Below, piece by piece: positions 8,507 through 17,521 of a stretch of DNA of 29,522 nt. Each line of letters begins with the position of its first letter. Position 1 is the first letter of the stretch. The DNA lies in contig CALALV010000083.1 of the NCBI GenBank assembly GCA_937925605.1, positions 1-29,522 of the forward strand, in the 5' to 3' direction. Both the position numbers and the translations under genes were made by a program. The notes under the pieces are model-generated. The model was not told the origin of the DNA and ran no database searches. It was given only the letters and a program-made list of their open reading frames with translations. Origin of the DNA: an uncultured Woeseia sp. (GTDB lineage: Bacteria > Pseudomonadota > Gammaproteobacteria > Steroidobacterales > Woeseiaceae).

Positions 8507-10661
8507 AACGGTTATGGATTCCGGGCACACCACCGATAACGCCGCGACGGCAACGAAAGACGCGAAAGATCGCCGAAACGGCAACGATCAGGCCGACATC
8601 GTCGCCAATGCGCGACGCTGCCTCGACGCGCAGCCGGACGCCGCCGCGAGCCGCGCCGAGGGCGAGGCGCTGGTCGAAATCCTGGAGCCTTTCGACATCG
8701 CCCCGACGCTCGCGGCCGCCGTGCTGCTCTACCCGTGGCTCCGCGATCGACCCGGCGCGACGCCCGCCGGCGTCGACGCGGAGACCGCGGCACTGGCCGA
8801 CGGCCTCGTGCAGCTCGGCAGTTTCGAGCTGCCCGTGGACTGGCAGCCGGGCGAGGCGCTGGCGACGCGCCAGTCGGAAGCGCTGCGCAAGATGCTGCTC
8901 GCCGTTGTGTCCGACGTGCGCCTGGTGCTGGTCCGCATAGCGGAGCAGCTGTACCGCCTGCGCCAGGCCAAGGGCGCGCCGGCCGACGAGCAGCGCCGCG
9001 TCGCGATCGAGACGCGCGAGATCTACGCGCCGCTCGCGAACCGGCTCGGGGTCTGGCAGCTCAAGTGGGAGCTCGAGGACCTCGCCTTCCGCTACCTCGA
9101 GCCCGGGCGTTACCAGGAGATAGCCCGCGCACTGCGCGAACGGCGCAGCGCCCGCGAGGCCTTCATCGCAGAGGTTATCGGCGAACTGCGGGCACTGCTG
9201 TCCGCCGAGGGCATCGACGCCGAAGTGACGGGCCGGCCGAAACACATCTACAGCATCTGGCGCAAGATGCAGCGCAAGAACCGCGCGCTGGAGCAGATTT
9301 TCGACATGCGCGCGGTGCGCATCTTCGTCAACGACGTGCGCGAGTGCTACGCCGCTCTCGGGATCGTGCACAACCGCTGGCCCTACCTGCCGGGCGAGTT
9401 CGACGACTACATCGCGAACCCGAAGGACAACGACTATCGTTCCCTGCACACGGCCGTCATCGGCCCGGGAGGCCGCACGCTCGAGGTGCAGATCCGCACG
9501 CACGAGATGCACCGGCACGCCGAACTCGGCGTCGCCGCGCACTGGCGCTACAAGGAAGGCGGCGGCCCCGGCGGATCCTTCGACCGCAAGATCCGGCTGC
9601 TGCGCAACCTGCTCGAACCGGGCGAAGCCGACGGCGACCTGCTCGACCAGATCCGCGACGACGTCTTCGAGGACCGCGTCTACGCCGTCAGTCCGAAAGG
9701 GGACGTCGTCGAGCTGCCGGCCGGCGCGACCCCGCTCGATTTCGCCTACCACGTCCACACCCAGGTCGGGCATCGCTGCCGGGGTGCCAAGGCCAACGGT
9801 CGCATCGTGCCGCTGACCTACAAGGTAAAAAACGGCGAACGCATCGAAATCATCACGGGCAGCGAGGCGCAGCCGAGCCGCGACTGGATGAACCCGCAAC
9901 TCGGCTACCTGGCCAGCGCCCGCAATCGCGCCAAGGTGCGCAGCCACTTCCGCCAGCAGGACCGCGACCAGAACCGGCGCCAGGGACGCGAGATCCTCGA
10001 GCGCGAGCTGTCGCGCCTGAACGTCAGGGACCTCGCCCACGAGGCGATTGCGCGCCACATGAAGTTCCGCGACGTCGACGCGCTGTGCACGGCGCTCGGC
10101 GCGGGCGACAGTAATGCCGCGGCGGTCGCGGGCGCCGTGCAGGCCCTGCGCGGGGAGGAACCGGCGGACGCACTGCGGACGCGGCGGCCGGTCGGCACGC
10201 AGAAGGCCGGCGTCGAACAGGTGGCGGTGAGCGGCGTCGGCGACCTGCTGTGCAACTTCGCGCGCTGCTGCCGCCCGGTACCGCCGGAAGCGATCACCGG
10301 CTATATCACGCTCGCGCGCGGCGTCAGCATTCACCGCGCGGACTGCCGCAACGCGCTCAACCTCGCCGCGCGGCACCCCGAACGCTCGATCGCGGTGGAC
10401 TGGGGAACGCCGGGCGGCGCGGTCTACCCGGCCGAACTGACGATTCGTGCCTGGGACCGCCAGGGCCTGCTGCGGGACATCGCCGGCGTGCTGGCCGACG
10501 AGCGCATCGGCGTCGACAGCGTACACACGGGCTCGGACCCGAAGCAGGGACAGGCCCTCATGGAGCTGGGGCTGTCGGTGCCGGACCTGCCGAGCCTGAG
10601 CCGGGCGATTGCGCGGATCGAGAAACTGCCGAACGTTGCCGCGGTGCTGCGCGGACGCTGA
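8502..10661 (+). CDS. relA: (p)ppGpp synthetase RelA
   Basis: RelA is the ribosome-associated GTP/GDP pyrophosphokinase that makes (p)ppGpp during amino acid starvation. The 719-residue product has a degenerate N-terminal HD domain: the segment AAAVLLYPWLRDR lacks the HD pair needed for hydrolysis. The synthetase domain (about 240-355) contains EFDD (299-302), the marker of monofunctional RelA as opposed to the RxKD of bifunctional Rel/SpoT enzymes. A TGS domain (about 395-460), a Cys-rich zinc-finger-like segment (CNFARCCRPVPPE) and a C-terminal ACT domain (about 645-719) follow. The start is the ATG at 8502 or M5 at 8514. It is divergent from yebC and convergent with lpd, 6 bp apart with no visible terminator. 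Confidence 0.95.
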   Translation: MITVMDSGHTTDNAATATKDAKDRRNGNDQADIVANARRCLDAQPDAAASRAEGEALVEILEPFDIAPTLAAAVLLYPWLRDRPGATPAGVDAETAALADGLVQLGSFELPVDWQPGEALATRQSEALRKMLLAVVSDVRLVLVRIAEQLYRLRQAKGAPADEQRRVAIETREIYAPLANRLGVWQLKWELEDLAFRYLEPGRYQEIARALRERRSAREAFIAEVIGELRALLSAEGIDAEVTGRPKHIYSIWRKMQRKNRALEQIFDMRAVRIFVNDVRECYAALGIVHNRWPYLPGEFDDYIANPKDNDYRSLHTAVIGPGGRTLEVQIRTHEMHRHAELGVAAHWRYKEGGGPGGSFDRKIRLLRNLLEPGEADGDLLDQIRDDVFEDRVYAVSPKGDVVELPAGATPLDFAYHVHTQVGHRCRGAKANGRIVPLTYKVKNGERIEIITGSEAQPSRDWMNPQLGYLASARNRAKVRSHFRQQDRDQNRRQGREILERELSRLNVRDLAHEAIARHMKFRDVDALCTALGAGDSNAAAVAGAVQALRGEEPADALRTRRPVGTQKAGVEQVAVSGVGDLLCNFARCCRPVPPEAITGYITLARGVSIHRADCRNALNLAARHPERSIAVDWGTPGGAVYPAELTIRAWDRQGLLRDIAGVLADERIGVDSVHTGSDPKQGQALMELGLSVPDLPSLSRAIARIEKLPNVAAVLRGR

Positions 10662-10667
10662 GTCCTG

Positions 10668-12095
10668 CTAGCGGTTCGTGTAGTTCAACGCCTTCTTGTC
10701 GACGTTGAGCGAGGCCTCGTGCATGGCCTCCGACAGGCTCGGGTGCGCGTGGATCGTGCGCTGGATGTCCTCGGTGCTGGCCGAGAATTCCATGGCCAGC
10801 ACGGCCTCGGCGATCAGCTCGCCGGCCATCGGGCCGACGATGTGCACGCCGAGCACCTCGTCGTCGTCGACGGCCGAGATGATCTTGACCATGCCGGCGG
10901 TCTGTTCCATGGCTTTCGCGCGGCCGCTCGCGGCGAACGGGAACGAGCCGGTCTTGTACTCGCGCCCGCTGTCCTTGACCTCCTGCTCGGTCTTGCCGAC
11001 CCAGGCGATCTCTGGCGCCGTGTAGATGACCGACGGGATCACGTCGTAGTTCATCTCGGCGACTTCGCCGGCAATCAGGTCGGCGGCCATGACGCCTTCC
11101 TCGGAGCCCTTGTGTGCCAGCATCGGGCCACGCACGCAGTCGCCGACCGCGTAGACGCCCGGGACCTTGGTGCGGCACTCGTCGTCGACCTCGATGAAGC
11201 CGCGCTCGTCGAGCTCGACGCCGCTGTCCGCGGCCAGCAGCCCGTCCGTGTAAGCTCGGCGGCCGACCGCGACGACGAGCTTGTCGACGTTCAGGGACTG
11301 CTCGCCGTTCTTGTCCTCGTACTTGACCGTGACACTCTGCTTGTTGACCTTCGCCTCGGTGACCTTCGCGCCGAGCCTGATGTCGAGACCCTGCTGCTTG
11401 AACGCGCGGGCGGCCTGTTTCGCCACGTCGCGGTCGGCCATGAACAGGAAGTCGTCCATCGCCTCGAGGATCGTGACCTCGGCGCCCAGCCGGGCCCAGA
11501 CGCTGCCGAGCTCGAGGCCGATCACGCCGGCGCCGACGACGCCGAGCTTTTTCGGCACGGCGTCGAATTCCAGTGCCCCCCAGGAGTCGACGATCATGTC
11601 GTCGGCAAACGGCGCGACCTTGAGCTCGATCGGCGTCGAGCCGCTGGCCAGGATCACGTGCTTCGCCGCCAGCGTCTCCTTGTCGCCCTTGACCGGCGTG
11701 AACTCGACTTTTTTACCGCGCAGCAGCTTGCCGTGGCCGACCAGGCCCTCGACCTTGTTGGCCTTGAACAGGCCGGCGATGCCGCCCGTCAGCTGCTTGA
11801 CGATGCCCGCCTTGCGCTTCTGCATCGCGGCGAGATCGAGCTTGGGCTTCGACACCTTGATGCCGTGTGCCTCGAACTCGTGCCCGGCGCGGTGGAACAG
11901 CTCGGATGACTCGAGCAGCGCCTTGGACGGGATGCAGCCCGCATTCAGGCACGTGCCGCCGAATGCATTGCTGCCGTCGTAGTTCTCCCAGTTGTCGATA
12001 CAGGCGACCTTCAGGCCGTGCTGCGCGGCGCGGATCGCCGCCACGTAGCCGGCCGGGCCGGCACCGATGACGACGACGTCAAACTCTCTGCTCAT
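10668..12095 (-). CDS. lpd: Dihydrolipoyl dehydrogenase (E3)
   Basis: This flavoprotein reoxidises the dihydrolipoyl group of E2 using NAD+. The 475-residue product has the N-terminal FAD-binding GAGPAG (11-16), the redox-active disulfide Cys49/Cys54 in GGTCLNAGCIPSK, a second dinucleotide fold (GVVGAGVIGLELG), and the dimer-interface His451/Glu456 pair in HAHPSLSEAMHEA. It is the third gene of the sucA-sucB-lpd operon, 28 nt after sucB, so it probably serves the 2-oxoglutarate complex. It may also serve other lipoyl complexes of the cell. Confidence 0.97.
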   Translation of the reverse strand: MSREFDVVVIGAGPAGYVAAIRAAQHGLKVACIDNWENYDGSNAFGGTCLNAGCIPSKALLESSELFHRAGHEFEAHGIKVSKPKLDLAAMQKRKAGIVKQLTGGIAGLFKANKVEGLVGHGKLLRGKKVEFTPVKGDKETLAAKHVILASGSTPIELKVAPFADDMIVDSWGALEFDAVPKKLGVVGAGVIGLELGSVWARLGAEVTILEAMDDFLFMADRDVAKQAARAFKQQGLDIRLGAKVTEAKVNKQSVTVKYEDKNGEQSLNVDKLVVAVGRRAYTDGLLAADSGVELDERGFIEVDDECRTKVPGVYAVGDCVRGPMLAHKGSEEGVMAADLIAGEVAEMNYDVIPSVIYTAPEIAWVGKTEQEVKDSGREYKTGSFPFAASGRAKAMEQTAGMVKIISAVDDDEVLGVHIVGPMAGELIAEAVLAMEFSASTEDIQRTIHAHPSLSEAMHEASLNVDKKALNYTNR

Positions 12096-12123
12096 GTCAC
12101 TCTCTTGGTGTGTGTCGTGAGTT

Positions 12124-13392
12124 TCAGACCTGCAACAGCAGGCGGCCCGGGTCTTCCAGCGACTGCTTGATGCTGACGAGGAACTGGACCGCCTCGCGGC
12201 CGTCGATGATCCGGTGATCGTAGGTGAGCGCCAGGTACATCATAGGGCGTACTTTCACCTCGCCGTCGATCGCCATCGGCCGCTGCTGGATAGCGTGCAT
12301 GCCGAGAATGGCGCTCTGCGGCGGGTTCAGGATCGGCGTCGACAGCATCGAGCCGAAGATCCCGCCGTTCGTGATCGTGAACGTGCCGCCCGTGAGATCC
12401 TCCATGCTGATCTGCCCGTCGCGCGCCTTGCGGCCCAGCTCGGAAATCGTGCGCTCGACGTCGGCGAAGCTCATGTGGTCGACGTCGCGGACCACCGGCA
12501 CCATCAGCCCGCGGTCGGAAGACACGGCGATGCCGATGTCATAGTAGTCGTGGTAGATGATGTCTTCATCTTCCACCGACGCGTTGACGACCGGGAATTT
12601 CTTCAGCGCCTCGACCGCCGCCTTAGCGAAGAACGACATGAAGCCGAGCTTGACCTCGTGCTCCTTCTCGAACTTCTCCTTGTAGCGGGTGCGCAGCGCG
12701 ATCACCTCGGTCAGGTCGACTTCGTTGAAGGTCGTCAGCATGGCCGCGGTCTGCTGCGCGTCGACCAGGCGTTCGGCGATGCGCGCGCGCAGCCGGGTCA
12801 TCGGCACGCGGCGCTCGTTGCGCGACGGGCCACCGCCCTGCGCGGGGGCGCTGGCCGGCGCATCGCTGGGGGTGACGTCCTCGTCGCGGTGCGACTTCAG
12901 GTACTTCATGACGTCGGATTTCGTGATCCGGCCGTCCTTGCCGCTGCCGTCGATGGACCCGGCATCGAGATCGTGCTCGTCGAGCAGGCGGCGCACGGAC
13001 GGGCTCAGCTTGTGCGCACTGCCGCCGCCCGAGGCGGCCTGTTCCTCGCCGTCCTCGTCGTCGTCGCCCTCGTCGTCGGCGTCGCGCGCCTGCGCCTGCT
13101 TCTTGTCCTCGTCGTCGCCCGGGTCCTTGCCGCCGTCGGCCGACCCGCCGCCCTCGCCCTCGGCGAGAATCGCGAGTACGTCGCCTGCCGTGACCGTGGC
13201 CCCGTCCTCGATCCGGATCTCCTCGAGCTTGCCGGCCGCCGGGGCCGGCACCTCGAGCACGACCTTGTCGGTTTCGAGGTCGACCAGGTTCTCGTCACGC
13301 GACACCGAGTCGCCGACTTTCTTGTGCCAGGCAACCAGCGTCGCGTCGCTGACGGACTCGGGCAACTGCGGAACTTTGATTTCTATGCTCAT
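12124..13392 (-). CDS. sucB: Dihydrolipoyl succinyltransferase (E2)
   Basis: This is the core E2 of the 2-oxoglutarate dehydrogenase complex, transferring succinyl from lipoyl to CoA. The 422-residue product has a single lipoyl domain with Lys43 in DLETDKVVLEV, a peripheral subunit-binding domain (about 127-165, SPSVRRLLDEHDLDA), and a C-terminal catalytic domain with His393 and Asp397 in YDHRIIDG. The hinge between the lipoyl and binding domains (about 79-125) is strongly acidic and Gly-rich (for example DDEGDDDEDGEE), where most E2 hinges are Ala/Pro-rich. The ATG overlaps the sucA stop as ATGA. Confidence 0.96.
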   Translation of the reverse strand: MSIEIKVPQLPESVSDATLVAWHKKVGDSVSRDENLVDLETDKVVLEVPAPAAGKLEEIRIEDGATVTAGDVLAILAEGEGGGSADGGKDPGDDEDKKQAQARDADDEGDDDEDGEEQAASGGGSAHKLSPSVRRLLDEHDLDAGSIDGSGKDGRITKSDVMKYLKSHRDEDVTPSDAPASAPAQGGGPSRNERRVPMTRLRARIAERLVDAQQTAAMLTTFNEVDLTEVIALRTRYKEKFEKEHEVKLGFMSFFAKAAVEALKKFPVVNASVEDEDIIYHDYYDIGIAVSSDRGLMVPVVRDVDHMSFADVERTISELGRKARDGQISMEDLTGGTFTITNGGIFGSMLSTPILNPPQSAILGMHAIQQRPMAIDGEVKVRPMMYLALTYDHRIIDGREAVQFLVSIKQSLEDPGRLLLQV

Positions 13393-16277
13393 TTACCTTT
13401 CCGTGACTTCTTGTCGGCCTTTTTGGATTCGGCGGCCTTGACCTGCGTGTCGAGCGCCGCTTCCACGAGCGCCTGCTGCTGCTGCATGTGCAACTTGTAG
13501 ATGCCGGACGCCGGCGCGGCCGCACTGGCCCTGCCGGCGTAGTACAGCGTCTGCTCGTCGTTAAGCGGCTCCTGCAGCCGGTGACGGATCTGGTACCAGG
13601 CGCCCTGGTTCTGCGGCTCTTCCTGGCACCAGACGATGTCGCGCACGTGCGCGTACTCGTCGATGATGCGGGCATATTCCTCGATCGGGAACGGGTACAG
13701 CTGCTCGATACGGACGAGCGCGACGTGCTCGAGGTCGCCGACCTGCCGGGCCTCCAGCAGGTCGTAGTAGACCTTGCCGCTGCAGAACACGACGCGGCGG
13801 ATCTTCTGCGGATCCGTGTGCTCCTGTTCCGGTATGACCAGGTGAAAGTGCCCTTCGGACAGCGCGGCCAGCGGCGAGGTCGACATCTTGTGGCGCAACA
13901 GGCTCTTCGGCGTCATGACGACCAGCGGCTTGCGGTAGTGGCGCAGCATCTGCCGGCGAATCATGTGGAACATCTGCGCCGGCGTCGACGGCACGCAGAC
14001 CTGCATGTTGTGCTCGGCGCACAGCTGCAGGAAGCGCTCGAGGCGCGCCGAGGAATGCTCCGGACCCTGCCCCTCGTAGCCGTGCGGCAGGAACAGCGTC
14101 AGCCCGCACAGGCGGCCCCACTTGGCCTCGCCGGAGCTGATGAACTGGTCGATGACGACCTGCGCGCCATTCGCGAAGTCACCGAACTGCGCCTCCCAGA
14201 CGACCAGCGTGTTCGGCTCGGTCGTCGCGTAGCCGTACTCGAAGCCGAGCACCGCCTCCTCGGACAGCAACGAGTCGATCACGCGGAACGAACCCGGCCG
14301 CTCCGAAACGGACTGCAGCGGAATGAATTCCTGCCGGTTGGCCTGGTTGTGCAGCACGGCGTGGCGGTGGAAGAACGTGCCGCGGCCGCTGTCCTGGCCG
14401 ACGATACGACAGTCGTAGCCGTCCTCGATCAGGCCTGCGTAGGCCATGGTCTCGGCGAAGCCCCAGTCCATCGGCGTCTCGTCCTTCGACATGCGCACCC
14501 GCTCGTCGATGATGCGCTGGACGCGGCCGTGCAGGACGAAACCGTCCGGCAGCGTCGTGATCGTCTTTGCAAGTGCCTGCACCCGCTTTTCCGGCAGCGA
14601 CGTGTCGACCTGCTCGTCCCAGGACGCGTCGAGGTACGGCGACCAGTCGACCGTGAACTCGTCGCCGATCATGCCGAGGTGCGAGCGCGGCACGGGTTCG
14701 CCACGGTCGAGCCGGTCGCGGTACTCGTCCTGCAGCTTGCCGACCTCGCTCTCGTCCAGCACCCCCGCCTTGACCAGACGCTCGGCGTACAGCTGTCGCG
14801 TCGTCTTCTGGTCCTTGATTCGGCCGTACATGACCGGCTGCGTCGCGCTCGGCTCGTCCGCCTCGTTGTGACCGTGACGGCGGTAGCAGACCAGGTCGAT
14901 GACGACGTCCTTCTGCCAGGTCTGCCGGTACTCGAGCGCCAGCCGGGTCACGAAGATCACGGCTTCCGGATCGTCGCCGTTCACGTGGAAGATCGGCGCC
15001 TCGATCATTTTCGCGACGTCCGAACAATAGGGCGTAGAGCGCGCGTCCAGCGGCCGGCTGGTCGTGAAGCCGATCTGGTTGTTGACGACGATATGAATCG
15101 TGCCGCCGGTCCTGAAACCGTTGGTCTGCGACATCTGGAAGGTTTCCATGACGACGCCCTGCCCCGAGAACGCGGCGTCGCCGTGCACCAGGATCGGGAT
15201 GACCTTGTCGCGATTCTCGTCGCGGCGCCGCTGCTGGCGCGCGCGGACCGAACCTTCGACCACCGGGTTGACGATCTCGAGATGCGACGGGTTGAACGCG
15301 AGCGCGATATGCACGTTGCCGCCCGGCGTCTTCATGTCGGCCGAGAAGCCCTTGTGGTACTTGACGTCGCCGGAGCCTTTCATCTCGGCCGGGTCGACGT
15401 TGCCCTCGAATTCCTCGAAGAGTTCCTCGGCCGACTTGCCGAGGACGTTGACCAGCACGTTGATGCGGCCGCGATGGGCCATGCCGATGACGATTTCTTT
15501 CGCGCCCGCGCGCCCGCTCTGCTGGATCAGGTCGTCGAGCATCGGGATCAGGCTCTCGCCGCCTTCCAGCGAAAAGCGCTTCTGCCCGACGAAGCGCGTG
15601 TGCAGGTAGCGCTCGATGCCCTCCGCGGCGGTCAGCTGCTCGAGCAGCCAGCGGCGCTCGTCGCCGCCGTAGTCCATCGCGACGACGCCCTCTTCGAAGC
15701 GGCGGCGCAGCCACAGGCGTTCGCGCGCACGCGAGACGTGGGCGAATTCCGCGCCGATCTTGCCGCAGTAGATGCGTTTCAGCAGCGTGATGATGTCCGC
15801 GAGTTTCATCCGGCGGTTGCCGGTCCCGGCGAGGCCGCCGGTGTAAAACTCGGTGTTCATGTCGGCCTCCGTGAGGCCGAGGTAGTCGAGTTTCAGGACG
15901 CCGGGCGTGTGCCTTTGCATCAACCCGAGCGGGTCGATGTCCGCGATCTGGTGGCCACGCAGGCTGTAGACCTGGATCAGGCGGGAGACGGCGGCCTGCT
16001 TCTCGCTGACGTCGATGGCGAGTCCGCCCGGCCGGGCGGCCGCCGCGGCGCCGTTGCCGTTGCGCCGGCCGCGCCGCGCCTGTTCGCGCAGCTGCTCGCG
16101 GATCGGCGAATGTGGCGTCTCGTCGCCGTCGCGGCCGAGTCCGCGGAAATAGTCGCGCCAGCCGCCGGGGACCGAGTCGGGGTTTTCGAGGTACTGCTCG
16201 TACAGCCGCTCGATCGCCGCCGCATTGCTGCCGAACAGCGGCGTGCTGGCGTACCGCTCTTTGAGGGAGTTGCTCAT
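13389..16277 (-). CDS. sucA: 2-oxoglutarate dehydrogenase E1
   Basis: This thiamine-diphosphate enzyme decarboxylates 2-oxoglutarate and loads the succinyl group on E2 in the TCA cycle. The 962-residue product has the E1 N-terminal segment that contacts E2/E3 (about 8-45, ending PDSVPGGWRDYF), the thiamine-diphosphate motif from GD (366-367) to NN (399-400), and a C-terminal transketolase-like half with KSLLRHK near the end. The ATG at 16277 was chosen because the family-like sequence begins there; no Shine-Dalgarno is visible and a hairpin precedes it. It is the first gene of sucA-sucB-lpd. Confidence 0.96.
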   Translation of the reverse strand: MSNSLKERYASTPLFGSNAAAIERLYEQYLENPDSVPGGWRDYFRGLGRDGDETPHSPIREQLREQARRGRRNGNGAAAAARPGGLAIDVSEKQAAVSRLIQVYSLRGHQIADIDPLGLMQRHTPGVLKLDYLGLTEADMNTEFYTGGLAGTGNRRMKLADIITLLKRIYCGKIGAEFAHVSRARERLWLRRRFEEGVVAMDYGGDERRWLLEQLTAAEGIERYLHTRFVGQKRFSLEGGESLIPMLDDLIQQSGRAGAKEIVIGMAHRGRINVLVNVLGKSAEELFEEFEGNVDPAEMKGSGDVKYHKGFSADMKTPGGNVHIALAFNPSHLEIVNPVVEGSVRARQQRRRDENRDKVIPILVHGDAAFSGQGVVMETFQMSQTNGFRTGGTIHIVVNNQIGFTTSRPLDARSTPYCSDVAKMIEAPIFHVNGDDPEAVIFVTRLALEYRQTWQKDVVIDLVCYRRHGHNEADEPSATQPVMYGRIKDQKTTRQLYAERLVKAGVLDESEVGKLQDEYRDRLDRGEPVPRSHLGMIGDEFTVDWSPYLDASWDEQVDTSLPEKRVQALAKTITTLPDGFVLHGRVQRIIDERVRMSKDETPMDWGFAETMAYAGLIEDGYDCRIVGQDSGRGTFFHRHAVLHNQANRQEFIPLQSVSERPGSFRVIDSLLSEEAVLGFEYGYATTEPNTLVVWEAQFGDFANGAQVVIDQFISSGEAKWGRLCGLTLFLPHGYEGQGPEHSSARLERFLQLCAEHNMQVCVPSTPAQMFHMIRRQMLRHYRKPLVVMTPKSLLRHKMSTSPLAALSEGHFHLVIPEQEHTDPQKIRRVVFCSGKVYYDLLEARQVGDLEHVALVRIEQLYPFPIEEYARIIDEYAHVRDIVWCQEEPQNQGAWYQIRHRLQEPLNDEQTLYYAGRASAAAPASGIYKLHMQQQQALVEAALDTQVKAAESKKADKKSRKGK

Positions 16278-16284
16278 GCGCTTT

Positions 16285-16352
16285 CGGGCCTCGTGCCCGC
16301 GAAATCTGCCGACGAGGGCAGCGGCGCTGCCCAAAAAAAGGCCGCTAGTGTA
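16285..16352 (-). promoter_or_regulatory. Structured leader and putative promoter of sucA
   Basis: On the minus strand a -10-like TACACT (16347-16352) would start transcription near 16340. The leader then reads seven T's (16333-16339), a 7-bp hairpin GGGCAGC/GCTGCCC with a 3-nt loop (16316-16332), and a second 5-bp hairpin CGGGC/GCCCG (16285-16299) that ends 7 nt before the start codon. No Shine-Dalgarno is visible. The second hairpin occupies the usual ribosome-binding position, so translational control is possible. Confidence 0.35.
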
Positions 16353-16455
16353 GCTCATGCCCGGGGCGCATGGAATGTGCGCCGGCTCCCGTTGCGGGGC
16401 TGGAGGCCGCGCCACGTCTCGCTTCCGGCGGCGTCCGGCCGCCGCGCGCGGGTGG

Positions 16456-16917
16456 CTAGTGCAGGCTGATCAGGTAGACGAACTCGTAGCAGATCAGGCA
16501 GGCGTAGAGCGAGAACACGACGGTCAGCAGGCCGCCGGTACGCATCCGGTTCAGGAAGCGCGCGCGCGACAGGAAAACCAGCGCGAGGATGCCGAGGCCG
16601 GTCAGCAGCATCTTGCTGGTCGCGAAGGCCTGGGTGCCGTAGCCCATCATCGACGCCATGATCGGGTTGGCCTCGTAGGCGCCCCGCTCGATCAGTGCGA
16701 GCGTCATCGCGGCGTCCGCGCAGCTGAACAGCATCGTGAACACGGCGAGGAAGAACAGCCACGGATGGTGCCAGTCGATGAACAGCGGCTCCGCGTCGTT
16801 GGCGCGGCGAGCCGAGCGTCGCCGCGAGCGCAGGAAGCCGTACAACACGGTGCGCCAGCCGAAGTGGCGCCTGTCGGGTGCGGAGCGGTTATCGCTGAGC
16901 GGTATGGCTGGCTGCAT
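16456..16917 (-). CDS. Small membrane protein, DUF5658-like
   Basis: The 153-residue product has a polar Arg-rich N-terminus (about 1-45), then three or four membrane segments: WLFFLAVFTMLFSCADAAMTLALI, a helix after FATSKMLLTGLGILALVFLS, and LLTVVFSLYACLICYEFVYLI. The stretch DAAMTLALIERGAYEANPIMA resembles the conserved core of DUF5658 membrane proteins (D..xTL....G..E.NP.M); this is from memory of the family. Function is unknown. GGGAG lies 11 nt before the ATG. It is 67 nt after the cytochrome gene and may be co-transcribed with it. Confidence 0.75.
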   Translation of the reverse strand: MQPAIPLSDNRSAPDRRHFGWRTVLYGFLRSRRRSARRANDAEPLFIDWHHPWLFFLAVFTMLFSCADAAMTLALIERGAYEANPIMASMMGYGTQAFATSKMLLTGLGILALVFLSRARFLNRMRTGGLLTVVFSLYACLICYEFVYLISLH

Positions 16918-16984
16918 GGTCGTCTGCTCTCCCTGTCGTTTTTATCGTTCTTCGTGTTCGTCCAGGGGCCGCCCGTCGGAGCCC

Positions 16985-17521
16985 TCAGTTACCCGTGCTG
17001 CCGCCGCTCGCCGGCGCCTCGCCCGTGTCCGTGCGCCGCATCAGGCTCGCGATCAGCGCGGCCCGGTCGTCGGCGTTGCGCATGCCCGGCCAGGCCATCG
17101 CGTTGCCGGGCAGGAAGCGCTGCGGGAACTCGAGCCAGGCGTCCAGCGCCCGCGGTGTCCAGACGAAATCGGCCTCGCTCAGCGCCCGCGTGTAGCCGAA
17201 GCCCGGGGCGCCGCCGACCCGGCGGCCGAACATGCCGTGCAGGTTGGGGCCGAGCGTGTGCCCGGCGCCGGCTTCGAGGTTGTGGCAGGAGCGGCACTGC
17301 AGCAGCAGGCGATCGCCGAGGGCGGCGTCGGCCGTGGCGTAGGGCGCTTCGCGCAGGTAGACGGCGACGGGCTTGATGTCCTGGTCGCCGAGCGTCGCGG
17401 CGGTCAGGGGCGGCGGACCGGCCGGCGCCGTGTCGCGCTCGCCGCAGGCAGCGAGTGTGACCAGGCCGGCGAGCCATGCCAGCCTGCGGTACGGGCGGTC
17501 GTTGCCGGCCTTGCGCTTCAT
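16985..17521 (-). CDS. Class I cytochrome c lipoprotein
   Basis: The 178-residue product has a lipoprotein signal ending in LAAC (Cys26), a linker, and a single cytochrome c domain. Heme is attached at CRSCH (76-80), and the likely axial Met lies in PGNAMAWPGM (Met142 or Met147). The segment GPNLHGMFGRRVGGAPGFGYTRAL is typical of the cytochrome c2/c550 group. It should be a membrane-anchored periplasmic electron carrier. It is divergent from alkB, but AlkB normally takes electrons from cytoplasmic rubredoxin, so a direct link is not implied. Confidence 0.9.
   Translation of the reverse strand: MKRKAGNDRPYRRLAWLAGLVTLAACGERDTAPAGPPPLTAATLGDQDIKPVAVYLREAPYATADAALGDRLLLQCRSCHNLEAGAGHTLGPNLHGMFGRRVGGAPGFGYTRALSEADFVWTPRALDAWLEFPQRFLPGNAMAWPGMRNADDRAALIASLMRRTDTGEAPASGGSTGN

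Noticed and set aside
8502..10661. Degenerate HD domain in RelA as a sign of gene decay
   Set aside because: Loss of the HD pair together with an EFDD synthetase motif is the normal state of monofunctional gammaproteobacterial RelA.
16316..16339. Hairpin with a seven-base A run as a rho-independent terminator
   Set aside because: Read on the plus strand the run is A, not T, after the stem; read on the minus strand the T run comes before the stem. Neither strand has the stem-then-T order.
13488..16469. A very long open frame antisense to sucA (and similar ones antisense to relA, tolB and sucB)
   Set aside because: High GC keeps antisense frames open. The opposite strand encodes clear, full-length conserved enzymes, and the antisense products are Arg/Ala/Val-rich with no recognisable motif.
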